Part shown: one piece after another, positions 34,430 to 45,476 of the stretch
Layout: each line of letters begins with the position of its first letter
How positions within the stretch are numbered: position 1 is the first letter of the stretch
Assembly: GCA_030386875.1 (NCBI GenBank)
Contig: CM059567.1
Coordinates: forward strand, 56,094,020-56,158,019
Length of the DNA: 64,000 nt
Direction of reading: 5' to 3'
Origin: Morinoia aosen
Taxonomy: Eukaryota > Arthropoda > Malacostraca > Amphipoda > Talitridae
Made by a program: the position numbers and the translations under genes
Notes under the pieces: model-generated
The model's database searches: none
The model's input: the letters and a program-made list of their open reading frames with translations, nothing else
What the model was told of the DNA's origin: nothing

Positions 34430-34830
34430 AAGTGAAGTTCCCGTAAGCTCTCGATGAGAGTCACATTTTTCGATGAGCCTCATTTTCTGCCAAAGTTAAT
34501 TTCTAAACTAAAGCACCTATAAACTTCAAATCAATTTCCTTTTTTAGAACAAATTATTCTTCAGGCCGACATGTATGACAAAACTCTCATACGCTTCCTG
34601 GGGGGGGGGGGGGGGGGGGGGGCAGAGAGCGAGGTTCCCCCAAGCTCTCGATGAGAGTCACATTTTTCGATGAGCCTCATTTTCTGCCAAAGGTAATTTC
34701 TAAACTAAAGCACCTATAAACTTCAAATCAATTTCCTTTTTTAGAGCAAATTATTCTTCAGGCCGACATGTATGACAAAACTCTCATACGCTTGCTGGGG
34801 GGGGGGGGGGCGGCAGAGAGCGGGGGGTGG
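34430..34830 (+). repeat. G-run repeat R4, two direct units (plus orientation)
   Basis: Units of about 195 bp: CTCTCGATGAGAGTCACATT, GCCTCATTTTCTGCCAAAG, CACCTATAAACTTCAAATC, CAGGCCGACATGTATGAC, CATACGCTTCCTGG, then a G homopolymer and CAGAGAGCGAGGTTCCC. Runs of 23 G (34600-34622) and 14 G (34797-34810) separate the units. The same units occur inverted from 35.7 kb. No coding role. Confidence 0.9.
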
Positions 34831-35371
34831 GTCCCATTAGAATTGGATGGAATCTGGGTTGCGGAGTCGGAGTCGGGAGACGTATGTTTTAAGTTGGAGT
34901 CGGAGATGCTTCTCCTTGAATCTTGTGGAGTTGGAGTCGGAGTCGTTCATTCGGATGTGGTGTGGTTTTCTCAGATAATTTCGCGAAAGCAATTAAATGA
35001 ATTAACCGGATTATTTCCAATGAAAAAGTTGAGATAGAAACATGCTTATATACTTAAGTAGATTCTCATATACCTATACACGTGTGCACAGATATATCCA
35101 CGCATGTGCGTGCGTACATATGTAAGCACACACACACATACGAGTATTAATATATATGCTGATTGAAAATGAAACACAAGGGACAAATATTTAATTATAA
35201 ATTATTAAAAAACAACTTATCTCCTACTACATTGAAAAGGAGAGTCGAGTTCACTGTAATCGTACGTGATTATTTGTAAGAAAATAACTACAGAAAAAAT
35301 GAATTCGACAACGTAAAAAAACTGATTTTTAATTTCATAATAGATATTTCAGAGAAAGCTCAGGTTACAGT

Positions 35372-35402
<31 letters not shown>

Positions 35403-35696
35403 ATAAACAAAAAACATCTCGGGTGGTTCACATGCTATCGGTATTCTCTCCAGCATTATACGGACATGGGTGGCAAAGCCCCACTCCCCTCAAAAAAAAA
35501 ATATTGAGCTGGGGGCCATTTTCGGTCGCCGTTTTAAGTGAAAGAAAGAGCAAGATTGTTGATAATTAATGTCTGCAACCGAAATTATTTAAGGACAACA
35601 TTATTTCAGGCCCCTTCCCCAAACATGGATAATATAACATGTAACTGCAATTTTTTAGAAATTAACAGTTGCGTAAACTGCGCTTGAGGACTTACG
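34831..35696. other. Centre of the inverted R4 arrangement; no gene recognised
   Basis: 34840-34950 has a GGAGTCGGAGT simple repeat. About 34980-35276 matches the left part of repeat R3 (17575-17790) in inverted orientation. 35090-35150 has CA/TG-rich microsatellite sequence, and 35372-35401 is (CAA)n. The rest is unassigned. Confidence 0.45.
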
Positions 35697-37210
35697 GGAA
35701 CTTCGCTCCCTGCCCCCCCCCCCCCCCCCTCCTAGGAAGCGTATGAGAGTTTTGTCATACATGTCGGCCTGAAGAATAATTTGCTCTAAAAAAGGAAATT
35801 GATTTGAAGTTTATAGGTGCTTTAGTTTAGAAATTAACTTGAGCAGAAAATGAGGCTCATCGAAAAATGTGACTCTCATCGAGAGCTTGGGGGAACCTCG
35901 CTCTCTGCCCCCCCCCCCCCAGGAAGCGTATGAAAAAAAAAAAAGTTTATTTCCAAATTGTCACATGAGATACATGCCAACATATTGGCTTTTAAAAGTT
36001 TCTTAAATATAGGGCATCCTAAAACAAATGTTCCATACGAGGAGTACTAATTGACAAACCATCCGAGGTGTACAAGTAGATGAGCCATACGAGGCATAAT
36101 AATAGACAAACTATACGAGGTGTACTAATAGACAAACTGTCAGAGGTGTACAAGTAGATAGACCATACGAGGCATATTAATTGACAAAATATACGAAGTG
36201 TACTAATAGACAAACCATTTGTGGTGTGCTAGTAGTCTAACAAAAGTTCTATACTAGGAGTACTAATTGACAAACCATCCGAGGTGTACAAATAGATAAG
36301 CCATACGAGGCATGATAATAATAGGCAAACTATACGAGGTGTACTAATAGACAAGCTATCAGAGGTGTACAAAATAGATAGACCATACGAGGCATATTAA
36401 TAGACAAAATAAACGAGGCGTACTAATAGACAAACCACACGTGGCTTGCCAATAGTCTATCTCTGTCAAGGGTAGTTGAATGAGAAATGAAAAATATGCC
36501 CTAAAATTATGCAAAGCCCTATCACCACCAAAAACATATTTCATATCTTCTCGATATTCACCACATCATGCGGACATGGGTGCATGGGATAAAATAGAGA
36601 TACAGTGTAAGCCGGTTACCACTCATGATTGACAAATATCTAAAAAATATTGGTAGAAATGGGTAAAAAAACATATATTCAATATCAAAATTCATAGCTT
36701 GTACAACATACGGACAGAAAGATAATTTTACTACGATTCATATGCTCAAATTGCACTTTATTTCATTAATTATATGTGACATTAATCCGATTCACAGAAA
36801 CGCCCTCTGGGGAAGTGCTAGATCTATTTTTGAATCATTTCGCTATTTCAATAAAGTTTTGTCATACATGTCGGCCTGAAGAATAATTTGCTCTAAAAAA
36901 GGAAATTGATTTGAAGTTTATAGGTGCTTTAGTTTAGAAATTAACTTTGGCAGAAAATGAGGCTCATCGAAAAATGTGACTCTCATCGAGAGCTTGGGGG
37001 AACCTCGCTCTCTGCCCCCCCCCCCCCCCCCAGGAAGCGTATGAGAGTTTTGTCATACATGTCGGCCTGAAGAATAATTTGTTCTAAAAAAGGAAATTGA
37101 TTTGAAGTTTATAGGTGCTTTAGTTTAGAAATTAACTTCGGCAGAAAATGAGGCTCATCGAAAAATGTGACTCGCATCGAGAGCTTGGGGGAACCTCGCT
37201 CTCTTTTTAT
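35697..37210 (-). repeat. G-run repeat R4, inverted units, split by an R3 insertion
   Basis: Minus-orientation units with C runs on the plus strand of 17 (35713-35729), 13 (35908-35920) and 17 (37015-37031). The unit starting at 35921 is interrupted after GGAAGCGTATGA by repeat R3 and resumes near 36855 at GTTTTGTCATACATGTCGG. The last unit ends at 37204. Together with 34430-34830 it forms a large imperfect inverted repeat. Confidence 0.88.
35935..36855 (-). repeat. Dispersed repeat R3, second copy, inserted in R4
   Basis: Minus strand from about 36855 (GAAATGATTCAAAAATAGATC, CCCAGAGGGCG) to a TGGAAATAAAC and T-rich end near 35935. The 3' half has an expanded set of CCTCGTATGG / TTTGTCTATTAGTA units. 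It matches 17800-18415. Confidence 0.8.
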
Positions 37211-37727
37211 AACTTTTAGACAACCGATAGGGTTTGGTTTATAATAAGAAGATAGAAAATGTTTTTCTCTTTTGTTTGAGAGTAATTTGAAGGCAATTGG
37301 TGCATTTTTTAAAAAGTTACGAGTGGAAAACTTAAGTCTAAAGTCGCGCGAGGTGGACTCAAGAAATTCTCAAGAAATTCCTGTACTTTTCGCAAAGTGT
37401 TTCTTGAAATGTCTCCGCTGCGGCCTGCCGTTCTTTTGACCGTTCTTTTGAAAAGCGCGCTCTCTGGAGCGCAAGGTCACTGTGTATTGGTGTTTATTTT
37501 CCATTGAGAAAAAGGGCTTGCCAGGATTCTCCACTCAAAAGATGTATAATAATTGGGCACTGTCTCAATCGGGGGTAACCTTTATTTCGTTAGCCTTAAT
37601 TATACAATGAAACAAAATATGCTTTATTATTTCTTTCCGTTATTAATCGACGATAGATATACTATCAAAAACACTATAAGTATTTTGGTTAAAGAATACA
37701 ATAGAACTAAGGAAGTCCTGCGCGTAC
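37211..37727. other. No gene recognised; left flank of the LTR retrotransposon
   Basis: AT-rich flank ending at the GTAC target duplication (37724-37727). No coding support. Confidence 0.45.
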
Positions 37728-38629
37728 TGTAGCATTAGCTACAAAGAGTATAATTCTAAAATTTCTCATTAGCACTTAAATAGCATAATTATTGGCATTA
37801 AAAAATCTTACTCTAAATTATTATTAATAATTTTCTACTTATGATTAGTAATCCTTGAAGTTTTTGTGTAAATGCATGAGATATAAAATAACGGTCGACA
37901 TTTTCGAGTTTGAAGCCTTTGAAATTGGCAACACCGCGCGGGACGCCTTGTTTGAGCGTCACTCTCACGTGCGTCTTTAGCTTGTGCGTTACAGCGTTCT
38001 TATCCTCGACGGCACCAAACGCCACAACACACATTCCCTGGGCCTGAGCTTTACAAGTTGTAAATTCACGTGGCATATTATCTCTCACTAAACCATCGAG
38101 TTACACCACGTAAATTGCCTATCTGTGACGTGAGACGGTCTGACCTTTGGTCATATATCACATTGCAATCTCTTGGTTCGGAGCTAGTAGAGCCTAGTAT
38201 ATTACAACTAATGGCTAATTAATCTACCCGCTCAACCACGACAACTTGCTTTTCACATCGTGGAATTATTCTAAAGTCTGAACCCATAAAAAGTGACTCA
38301 TCCACACGTCACGGGTGGAATTGATATTCTGTCAGTCGCTAAAACTAAACAGACTGTGAACCTCCACAAACACACTCACTTACACCTGGCCAACGTCATC
38401 GCTCGGCGGACCTCGCCTGCACGGAGTTTCCCATCTAAGAGAAGATCGTCCGAAGTCAAGCACGCCATCGGTCATCACGGCTTCCTTCCATAAAAATATC
38501 TAAGCTCAGTTTTTCCATAAAGTGTCTTATTATCCCTCTCTCGCAACTTCGAAAACACTATCGAGAAAACGTTTAAGATTGGATGTTAATAACTATCTAA
38601 GTTGAACCATTTACCCACCAATCTTAACA
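37728..38629 (+). repeat. 5' LTR
   Basis: 902 bp, TGTAGCATTAG to AATCTTAACA. Nearly identical to 45477-46376. A 91-codon antisense frame (37813-38088, minus) is present in both LTRs; as the LTRs are copies of each other, its survival is not evidence for a gene. Confidence 0.93.
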
Positions 38630-38630
38630 C

Positions 38631-38652
38631 TGGTGACATCCCAGAGTGATCC
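38631..38652 (+). other. Primer-binding site, tRNA-Trp-like
   Basis: TGGTGACATCCCAGAGTGAT starts one base after the 5' LTR. It resembles the complement of the 3' end of tRNA-Trp (TGGTGACCCCGACGTGAT), with a few differences. Trp priming is the rule in CsRn1 elements. Confidence 0.7.
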
Positions 38653-39087
38653 AGCTTTCAAGCTTAAAACAAAACTATTCAACTCGATAAGTGTTTGAGA
38701 AAACGTGAGAGAGGATAATGTTGGCATATCATTGTAATGATAAGTTCCCTTTGTCGTAGTATTTCTTGAGAATTTTCCATGGATGTACTGTGCTAACGTT
38801 CTCTGAGCAGCTCATAAATTTTTTTTCTCAGTGCTATTCTGTCTTTTGTGCCACAGTAGGTAGAAAAAAATTTTTTCACCTTCTTTCGTGCCTACGCTAA
38901 TTGCCGACGACCGTAAAATTTTGTTTCCATTTTTTTCTTTCTTTCCGTTTAACTTTGTTTGAATGATTGAATAGGTAACTAGTAACGCAAAACCTTTGAC
39001 ACTTTAATACCAAAGTTATTAGGCGTTGATTACGTAAATTCCGTGCCGTTATAGCTTAATTTTGCATTCAAAAGAAAAATTGCCAGT

Positions 39088-40059
39088 ATGTCCGACACAG
39101 AGAATGGTGCAGATCCAGCGCGCACTAAGCCTATTACCCTTCCCCCTTTCATACCAGCAGAAAGCCAAACTTGCTTCAACCAAGTTGAGGCTATATTTCG
39201 ATACAATAAAATCACCAATTCTTCAGATATGTTTCATGCATTAACCCTTTACCGCCCACATTTTTATACTCATATTACCGTTATGACAACCACTATCACT
39301 AAACCGACACTGGCATTAGGTAGTCACTGTTATCAAGATGGGGAAGGAACTGCCACTCGGCAGTGCAGTTCAAAGGACACATTAGTGAACAAATTGAATA
39401 AGAAATACGATATATTATTGCTATTTTTGAAAGAGGACGAAATAGTCCAGTTGGGCAGTAAAGGGTTAATAGCTGCTGTGCCCACGCAAATGTTAAGCGA
39501 CTCCAATGAACTAATAGTAAATCCGCCTGCTATAAACCCTTACGGGATCTTAAAAAGTAAAATCCTCGAAAAATTACAGTTGTCCGACGCGGACAAGTTT
39601 AGGTCTCTTGTGGATGCCTCGGCAATTCCACCTGTCTCTGTCATTTTCTCTCCTACTTCGTTAGTTAAGGAACTTAGAAAACTAGCAGCCGGTGTTGGCG
39701 TAGCTGAGGGATTTCTCAGAGAAGTGTTTATGAACAAACTGCCGACTAATGGGCGGCCTTTCCTGTCGATGGTCGGTCCGAACAAAAGCCTCGAGACGAT
39801 AGCTCAAGCCACTGAGACAGTGATGCGAAACCTAAATATGTCACAAGCACCGCAGGTAGCTTCCTTGAATGCATCAGCTGCGAATTTTAGCCCGTCAAAT
39901 ACTGCTAATAATCAATCCTCAGCGGCAATGGATACAATGCAACGCGAAATCGCAGAACTGAAACAAGCTTTCCAGAATTGCCAGTTAGGTCATAGTGTAG
40001 CTCATATCCAGCCAGGCCCAAGGAATTTCTCACGTTACCATGCCTACGACTATCCATGA
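39088..40059 (+). pseudogene. Gag (capsid part) of the LTR retrotransposon, MITE-interrupted and frameshifted
   Basis: Starts MSDTENGADPARTKPITLPPF at an ATG 458 bases after the 5' LTR. Recognisable CsRn1-type capsid segments are FNQVEAIFRYNKIT, VPTQMLSDSNELIVNPP, NPYGILKSKILEKLQLSDAD and FLREVFMNKLP. Residues encoded by 39245-39465 are not Gag but a MITE that happens to be open and in frame. The frame ends at 40057-40059 because a 10-base partial duplication (GACTATCCAT / GACTATCC, about 40048-40067) shifts it; the zinc-finger part continues in the next frame. The protein would form the particle around element RNA; this copy is non-functional. Confidence 0.85.
39245..39465. mobile_element. 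221-bp piggyBac-like MITE inside gag
   Basis: Flanked by TTAA at 39241-39244 and 39466-39469. Inverted ends are CCCTTTACCGCCCACA on the left and, reverse-complemented, CCCTTTACTGCCCAAC on the right. Element plus one TTAA is 225 bases, a multiple of three, and contains no stop in the gag frame. Removing it rejoins conserved Gag residues (FHAL to IAAVPTQ). No transposase. Confidence 0.9.
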
Positions 40060-40267
40060 CTATCCTCCTCCTCAACGCTTTGATAGAGGTAGATCTTATG
40101 ATAGGTCAAATCAAAACCGCCACTTTAGATCGAGCTCTCGCGATGCTAATAGTAATTTATGTTGGTACCATCATAAATTTGGTGACCAAGCACGCAAGTG
40201 CGGGTCACGATTTTGCCCTCGTTATACCGAAATGACTTCGGGAAACGCCAACAGCGACGCAAAGTAG
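40060..40267 (+). pseudogene. Gag zinc finger, displaced into the next frame
   Basis: In frame 2 this reads a basic Arg/Ser-rich stretch (RFDRGRSYDRSNQNRHFRSSS) and then CWYHHKFGDQARKCGSRFC, a C-x2-H-x9-C-x4-C finger in the FGxxAxxC context of CsRn1 Gag. Stop at 40265-40267. It overlaps the start of the pol frame by at least 70 bases, consistent with -1 frameshifting from gag to pol in the intact element. Confidence 0.85.
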
Positions 40268-42324
40268 CGAGTACTGCGTTGCCTAACTCCCAGACTACTC
40301 GCTTACTGACAGTGTTCGATCCCATTACCAAGTATCGATTTCTCATCGATGCAGGTTCAAGTGTGTCAATTATCCCAGCCACGGCGAAAGACAAAAACAA
40401 TAATTTGTTGGCGACACTACGTGCCGCAAATGGCACGCCAATAGCTTGTTATGGGGAGAGAGTACTCGAGTGCAGTCTGGGGTTGAGGAGAACCTTCACC
40501 TTCACCTTCCTCATAGCGGAAGTGAACGAGCCCATTATTGGTGCGGATTTCTTAGCAAAGTACGGGATAATTGTGGATGTTAAAAACCGTAAAATTAGGG
40601 ACCAGGAGACACAGATTTCAATTCCCGCTTGTGGCATAACTAGAGCAAACGTCTTGCATTCCTTCTCTATCGCTTTCAAGAAAGAGTGCATGTTCGAGCA
40701 GGTCCTCGCAGAATACCCTGCATTAACAAACTCTAACTTAGCTTCTAAAAATATGCAGACGAGCACAAAACACTTCATTGAAACAACTGGACCGCCAGTT
40801 TACTCCAGAGCTAGACGCTTACCGCCTGATCGATTAGCTTTAGCCAAGAAAGAATTTGCTAGGATGTTAGACAGCGGCATCATCCGCAGTTCCAAAAGCC
40901 CTTGGGCTAGCCCTCTCTTGCTAGTACCCAAGGCTAACGGTGAATTCAGACCGTGCGGGGATTTCCGCAGGTTGAATGCCGTTACTCTACCTGACCGCTA
41001 CCCTATCCCTTACCTACATGATTTTAGTGCAAATTTAGAGGGAGCACAAATTTTCTCAAAAATAGATCTACAAAGCGCCTTCCACCAAATTCCACTTGAG
41101 GAAAGTGCGATACCTAAGACCGCGGTAATCACTCCGTTTGGTCTCTTTGAATTCCTCAAAATGCCATGTGGGCTAAGGAATGCACTTCATAATTTCCAAC
41201 GACACATGTCTGAAATCTTCTCGGATCTCACTTTTGCCCATGTGTATCTTGACGACATTTTGGTGGCATCTGCAACCCCGGAGCTACATAAAGACCATCT
41301 TAGGGTCGTGTTTGAAAGATTGTCTGACAATGGACTCCTAGTAAATCCTGCCAAATGTGAGCTCGGAAAGCCATCACTGATTTACTTAGGTCATGAAATC
41401 TCTAGCCTAGGTCTAAAACCTTTGCCTTCCAAAGTAGAGGTGATCAAAAACTTTCCTCTTCCACAGACCCAGAAGGAACTGAGAAGGTTCCTAGGTTCTG
41501 TTAACTTCTACCACCGCTTTATACGCAATTGCGCTCAAACCTTAGCCCCCTTGTCAGATTTGGTGGAACCAAAGAGAAAAGGTAAATCTACCGATGTCAA
41601 GTGGACGGATGCAGCGCGCAAAGCTTTTGACGAGATTAAGCACAAGCTAGCTACCGCGACTGAATTATCCTACCCTATTGCCAATGCTGACTTCAGTTTA
41701 GTGGTTGATGCCTCCAGTACTGCCGTAGGCGGTGTTTTGCAACAAAAAGTAGGTAATAATATCTCTCCTCTTGCCTTCTTTTCCAAAAAGCTATCGCCCA
41801 CTGAGCGTGCTTACAGCGCGTTCGGTAGGGAACTCCTTGCTATCTATCTGTCTGTGAGACACTTTCGCTATGCTCTAGAGGCAAGGGAGTTCGTGATCTA
41901 CACAGACCACAAACCCTTGACCTCGGCGATCAAAATGCCTTCTGAGCGACACTCACCAAGAGAAGCTCGACACCTGTCCTTCATTAGTCAGTTTACCACT
42001 GACATCCGCTTTATAAAAGGTTTGGAGAATACAGTGGCAGACTGTCTGTCAAGGATTAACTCTATCAACCCCGGTGGTGAAATCACCTTCGGCAATATAT
42101 CAAATGCCCAGAAGGAGGATCCTGAACTTCAGGACCTTCTCAAACCTTCTAACACTACCTCTTTGAAATTAACTTTGGTTGACGGCGTGTACCGTGATGC
42201 TGAGCGACTTTCTCGTTTGTATCTTCCTGCGACTCTCCGCAGAGTAGCTATTCTTCACTATCATTCTCTCTCTCATCCTGGTATTAACCGTACATTGCGT
42301 TTGATTTCCGATCGTTTCGTCTAG
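40198..42324 (+). pseudogene. Pol: protease, reverse transcriptase, RNase H
   Basis: 708 codons from the first ATG, although the true start is by frameshift from gag. Protease: FLIDAGSSVSIIP (about residues 48-60), where the usual D-T/S-G active site reads D-A-G at 40348-40356. RT: KSPWASPLLLVPKANGEFRPC, DLQSAFHQIP, CGLRNALHNFQRHM and YLDDILVAS with the catalytic Asp pair at 41245-41256. RNase H: VVDASSTAVGGVLQQ, FGRELLAIYLSVRHFR, YTDHKPL, LENTVADCLSR. The integrase N-terminus begins (HYHSLSHPGINRTLR, His pair) and the frame ends at TAG 42322-42324. The protease change and the stop make it inactive. Confidence 0.93.
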
Positions 42325-43222
42325 CCAGCGATGCGTAAGGAGGTCAAACAAGTTGTGCAAAACTACCATGCATGTCAGAGTAGCAAAGTTGTGAAACATA
42401 ATCGTGCAGCGCTACAGAGTTGTGCATTTGCAGGACACAAATTCGACTCCGTACACCTAGACTTGGTGGATCCGTTGCTTTTGTCGCGTGGTCATTCTTA
42501 TTTGTTAACCATAATTGATAGGTTCTCTAGATGGGTTGAGGCCGTGCCTCTTCCTGATACCCAAACTGATACTGTAGCTCGCGCCTTTGTGAGTACCTGG
42601 ATTTCCAGATTTGGGGTTCCCTTAAGTGTCACGCATGACCGGAGATCACAATTCACCTCCAAATTCTGGAGTGAGCTTAGCGCCGCCTTAGGTTGCGCAA
42701 ACACCAGTACCACCGCGTATCATCCGCAGTCGAATGGACTTATTGAGAGAGTCCACAGAGATTTAAAGAGTGCGTTGCGTTGCCTTAATTGCAGTCACGA
42801 TTGGACCGACAGACTTCCAGTAGTATTATTAAGCATTAGAAATTTGTATCGGCAGGATCAGCAGTGCACAGCCGCAGAAATGTTGTATGGGAAGACGCTT
42901 CGCCTCCCTGGCGACATTGTTGACCCAAAACCGTTGCCTGAATTTTCATCTGCTGACCGTTCCGCATATGTAACCTGTCTCAAGGATTGCATGCGTCAGA
43001 TCAAGTATGTAGCTCCACGAATGCCTCACTCAAAGGACAAATTAGATCCTGCATTGCAACATTGCACACATGTGTATGTTCGCATAGACGCTATAAAGCC
43101 AACCCTCACACGCCCTTATGATGGCCCATTCAAAGTACCAAAACGGACGCCAAAGTATTTCGTCCTTGAAAGATCTGGTTCACCCGACCCTGTGAGCATA
43201 GATCGATTAAAGGTCGCGTATA
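42325..43222 (+). pseudogene. Pol: integrase after an in-frame stop
   Basis: Same reading frame as the upstream pol, separated only by the TAG at 42322-42324. It has the second half of the zinc-binding region (YHACQSSK; the first Cys of the usual pair is Tyr), the catalytic core with DLVDP, FSRWVEAVPL, THDRRSQFTSKFW, AYHPQSNGLIERVHRDLK (Asp, Asp, Glu), and the downstream YGKTLRLPGD and GPFKVPKRTPKYF segments typical of gypsy-type integrase C-termini. The frame runs into the nested LTR at 43223. Confidence 0.9.
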
Positions 43223-45050
43223 TGAAGCATTAGCTACAAAAGTGTAAAATTATAAAATTTCCCATTCGCACATAAATAAAATAATTATTGACATTAAAAA
43301 TCTTACTCTAAATTATTATTAATAATTTTCTACTCATAATTAGTAATCCTTGAAGTTTTTGCGTAAATGCATGAGAGATAAAAAACACTCGACATTTCGA
43401 GAGAGAAGCCTCTGGGAATGGCAATACTGCGCGGTGACGCGTCTCTTTTTGAAACTCACTCTCTCTTGCGCGTCTCTCTAGCTTGGTGTTACAGCATTTC
43501 TCGTAAGTAAATCTGTGTTAGAAAATATCGTGTTCCTTCTTCGTGTTCAGGTTAAGTATAAATTGTGACAGTGCCGTATTATTTAAATACGTAGTTATGC
43601 GTAGAAGTCGTGATGTAGCATGGTTTATTCAGAGTGCTATCTCAACATGACATAGCGTGAATTTTGCATGTCATGTGCATTTCGTGTGTCAAGATTTTAT
43701 TATCAACATTCAATCACGTTCTTTTTATTCTTGCGGCAAAAGATATATACTTGCATCTGTCATGGTGATTTTGCTACTCGCGTATAAAAATACTTCGTGA
43801 GAGCGTTCGGCGGAATGCCGGCGTTTTCGCGAGAAGATGGCGAACGCAAAAAGAAAACCGCCGTGTCATGTCATTTCTATGTTCAAAAATTGCACCTCCT
43901 TTATGTGTAAATATTATCCTTTTACTACAGGATATTCTTGCAGTGTTTTTCAGTATGATGGACATATGAATGAATTTAGGACTGCCTTTTTTATTTCTCG
44001 TTTGAACATAGATATTGTAGAGTACGAAAAAGTATTAATTCCCATTCTATGCATTTTTAGCTATTTTCATATTTCCTTGCCATTCCTCGAATCATGTGTT
44101 TTTAAGTCACATGTATATTCCGTAATGTCACTAAATGAATAACAGATCATTACTGATCTGTAAATTACAAGTCTTGCTTATCTTTTCTGTATTTTCTTCC
44201 TGAGCCTTTAATGGAACTAAAGCTTTGAGTAAATCTATGGAAAAAGTTCAGGCTTTCTCCGTGATGGGAAAATTTATCTTTGCAGTGTAGGGATTGTCAG
44301 TTGTGGAATTTTTCTTTGATGCCTCTTCGAGAACCTTCTCATTCAGCGTCTTCGATTAATTGCAGATCCTCGGCGGCACCCAAACACCACAACACACATT
44401 CCTTGGGTTCTTTTTGAGCTTCACAAGTTAAATTCATGTGGTTTAATATCTCCCACTAAACCATCGAGATACACCACTTTAAGTGCTTATTTGTGACGTG
44501 AGTCGGACTCTTAACTCGACCATGGTTGCCTTGCATTCACCTCGGTTTTCGAGTTGTTTTCAGCCTGGTATATTATCAAATAACTGGCTAAGATATTAAC
44601 TGCTCCAACCCTGGTTTCTTGTCGTCAGCGTTTAACGATCTTAAAATCCGACATAAATTAAAGATCGATCTCTCAACATCAATCACGCTTTCCAAAATTG
44701 CTTCTCATTCACCTGCTAAAATTAAGCAGAATTGAAGCCTATTCCGAAGGCCAACGAATTTCTTGGGATTGTTTAATTGCCAGCAATCTGAGAGTAACCT
44801 CCCCAAAAACACGCTCACTTACACTTGGTCAACGTCCTCGCTCACCGGACCTCGCCTTGCACGGAGTTTGTCCCATCTAAGAGAGATCTTCAGAAGCCAA
44901 ACACGCCATCGCTCATCACGGCTTCCTTCAATAAAGAAACCTCCCAGCTGAGTCTAATCCCAATCATGTGTCGTCATTGACCTCTCTTGCAACTTCGAAA
45001 ACCTTATCGATTCACGATTAGCGTTTGGCTATACCCACCAAACGTTGACA
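43223..45050 (+). mobile_element. Nested solo LTR of a related element, with internal extra sequence
   Basis: Begins TGAAGCATTAGC and ends TGACA, flanked by TATA at 43219-43222 and 45051-45054. About 43223-43500 and 44350-45050 align with the main LTR at clearly lower identity. About 850 bases between them (43500-44350) have no counterpart and are either a second insertion or a longer LTR variant. A TATA-like CGCGTATAAAAATAC lies near 43790, and a 101-codon frame (43837-44142, MANAKRKPPCHVI) follows it; no similarity recognised. Confidence 0.8.
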
Positions 45051-45054
45051 TATA

Positions 45055-45434
45055 CCTCCGATAATAGTGTGATTTCTAACTCTTCATTCTCCCCACAGAA
45101 CTTCCTTTCCACTGAGACTCGATCATATCGTCCACCTCAGTTTCCTCAGTTGGCTGCATTGTTGCCTAGTCAACTTGAGTGTAATCCTTTCTTTGTGCCT
45201 GTACCTTCAAACCCTATCCCAAATCCTATCGTAGACTCTAATTCTAGCTCTCTTAGTGAAACAGCGACAAGTCTGGAGAGACCAGACGAGACCGCTGCAG
45301 TAACTCCTGTACCAAGAACTCTTGCTGATCTAAATTTGCAGACCCGTTTGGTGAAGCTTCCCCGCTCAGTAACATTTTCCGACCGCCAAACCCGGCATGG
45401 TCGCGTAGTTCGAACTCCTTCCCGCTACAAATGA
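45055..45434 (+). pseudogene. Pol C-terminal tail beyond the nested LTR
   Basis: Pro/Ser-rich linker and the end RQTRHGRVVRTPSRYK, the TRxGRxVxxPxR signature that closes CsRn1-type Pol. Its frame agrees with the integrase frame when the nested LTR and one TATA are discounted, showing that the nested insertion came later. Confidence 0.85.
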
Positions 45435-45461
45435 TTGCAGCGGGTGGACCTTTCGGTCTGC

Positions 45462-45476
45462 GCCTTGGGGGGGTAA
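45462..45476 (+). other. Polypurine tract
   Basis: A seven-base G run plus flanking GG/TAA immediately before the 3' LTR at 45477, the expected site for plus-strand priming. Confidence 0.6.

Noticed and set aside
37813..38088. 91-codon antisense frame present in both LTRs (also 45561-45836)
   Set aside because: Identity between LTRs follows from retrotransposition. No motif, signal or promoter supports it.
43837..44142. 101-codon frame inside the nested LTR as a host gene
   Set aside because: No recognisable similarity; kept only as a finding because of the TATA-like site before it.
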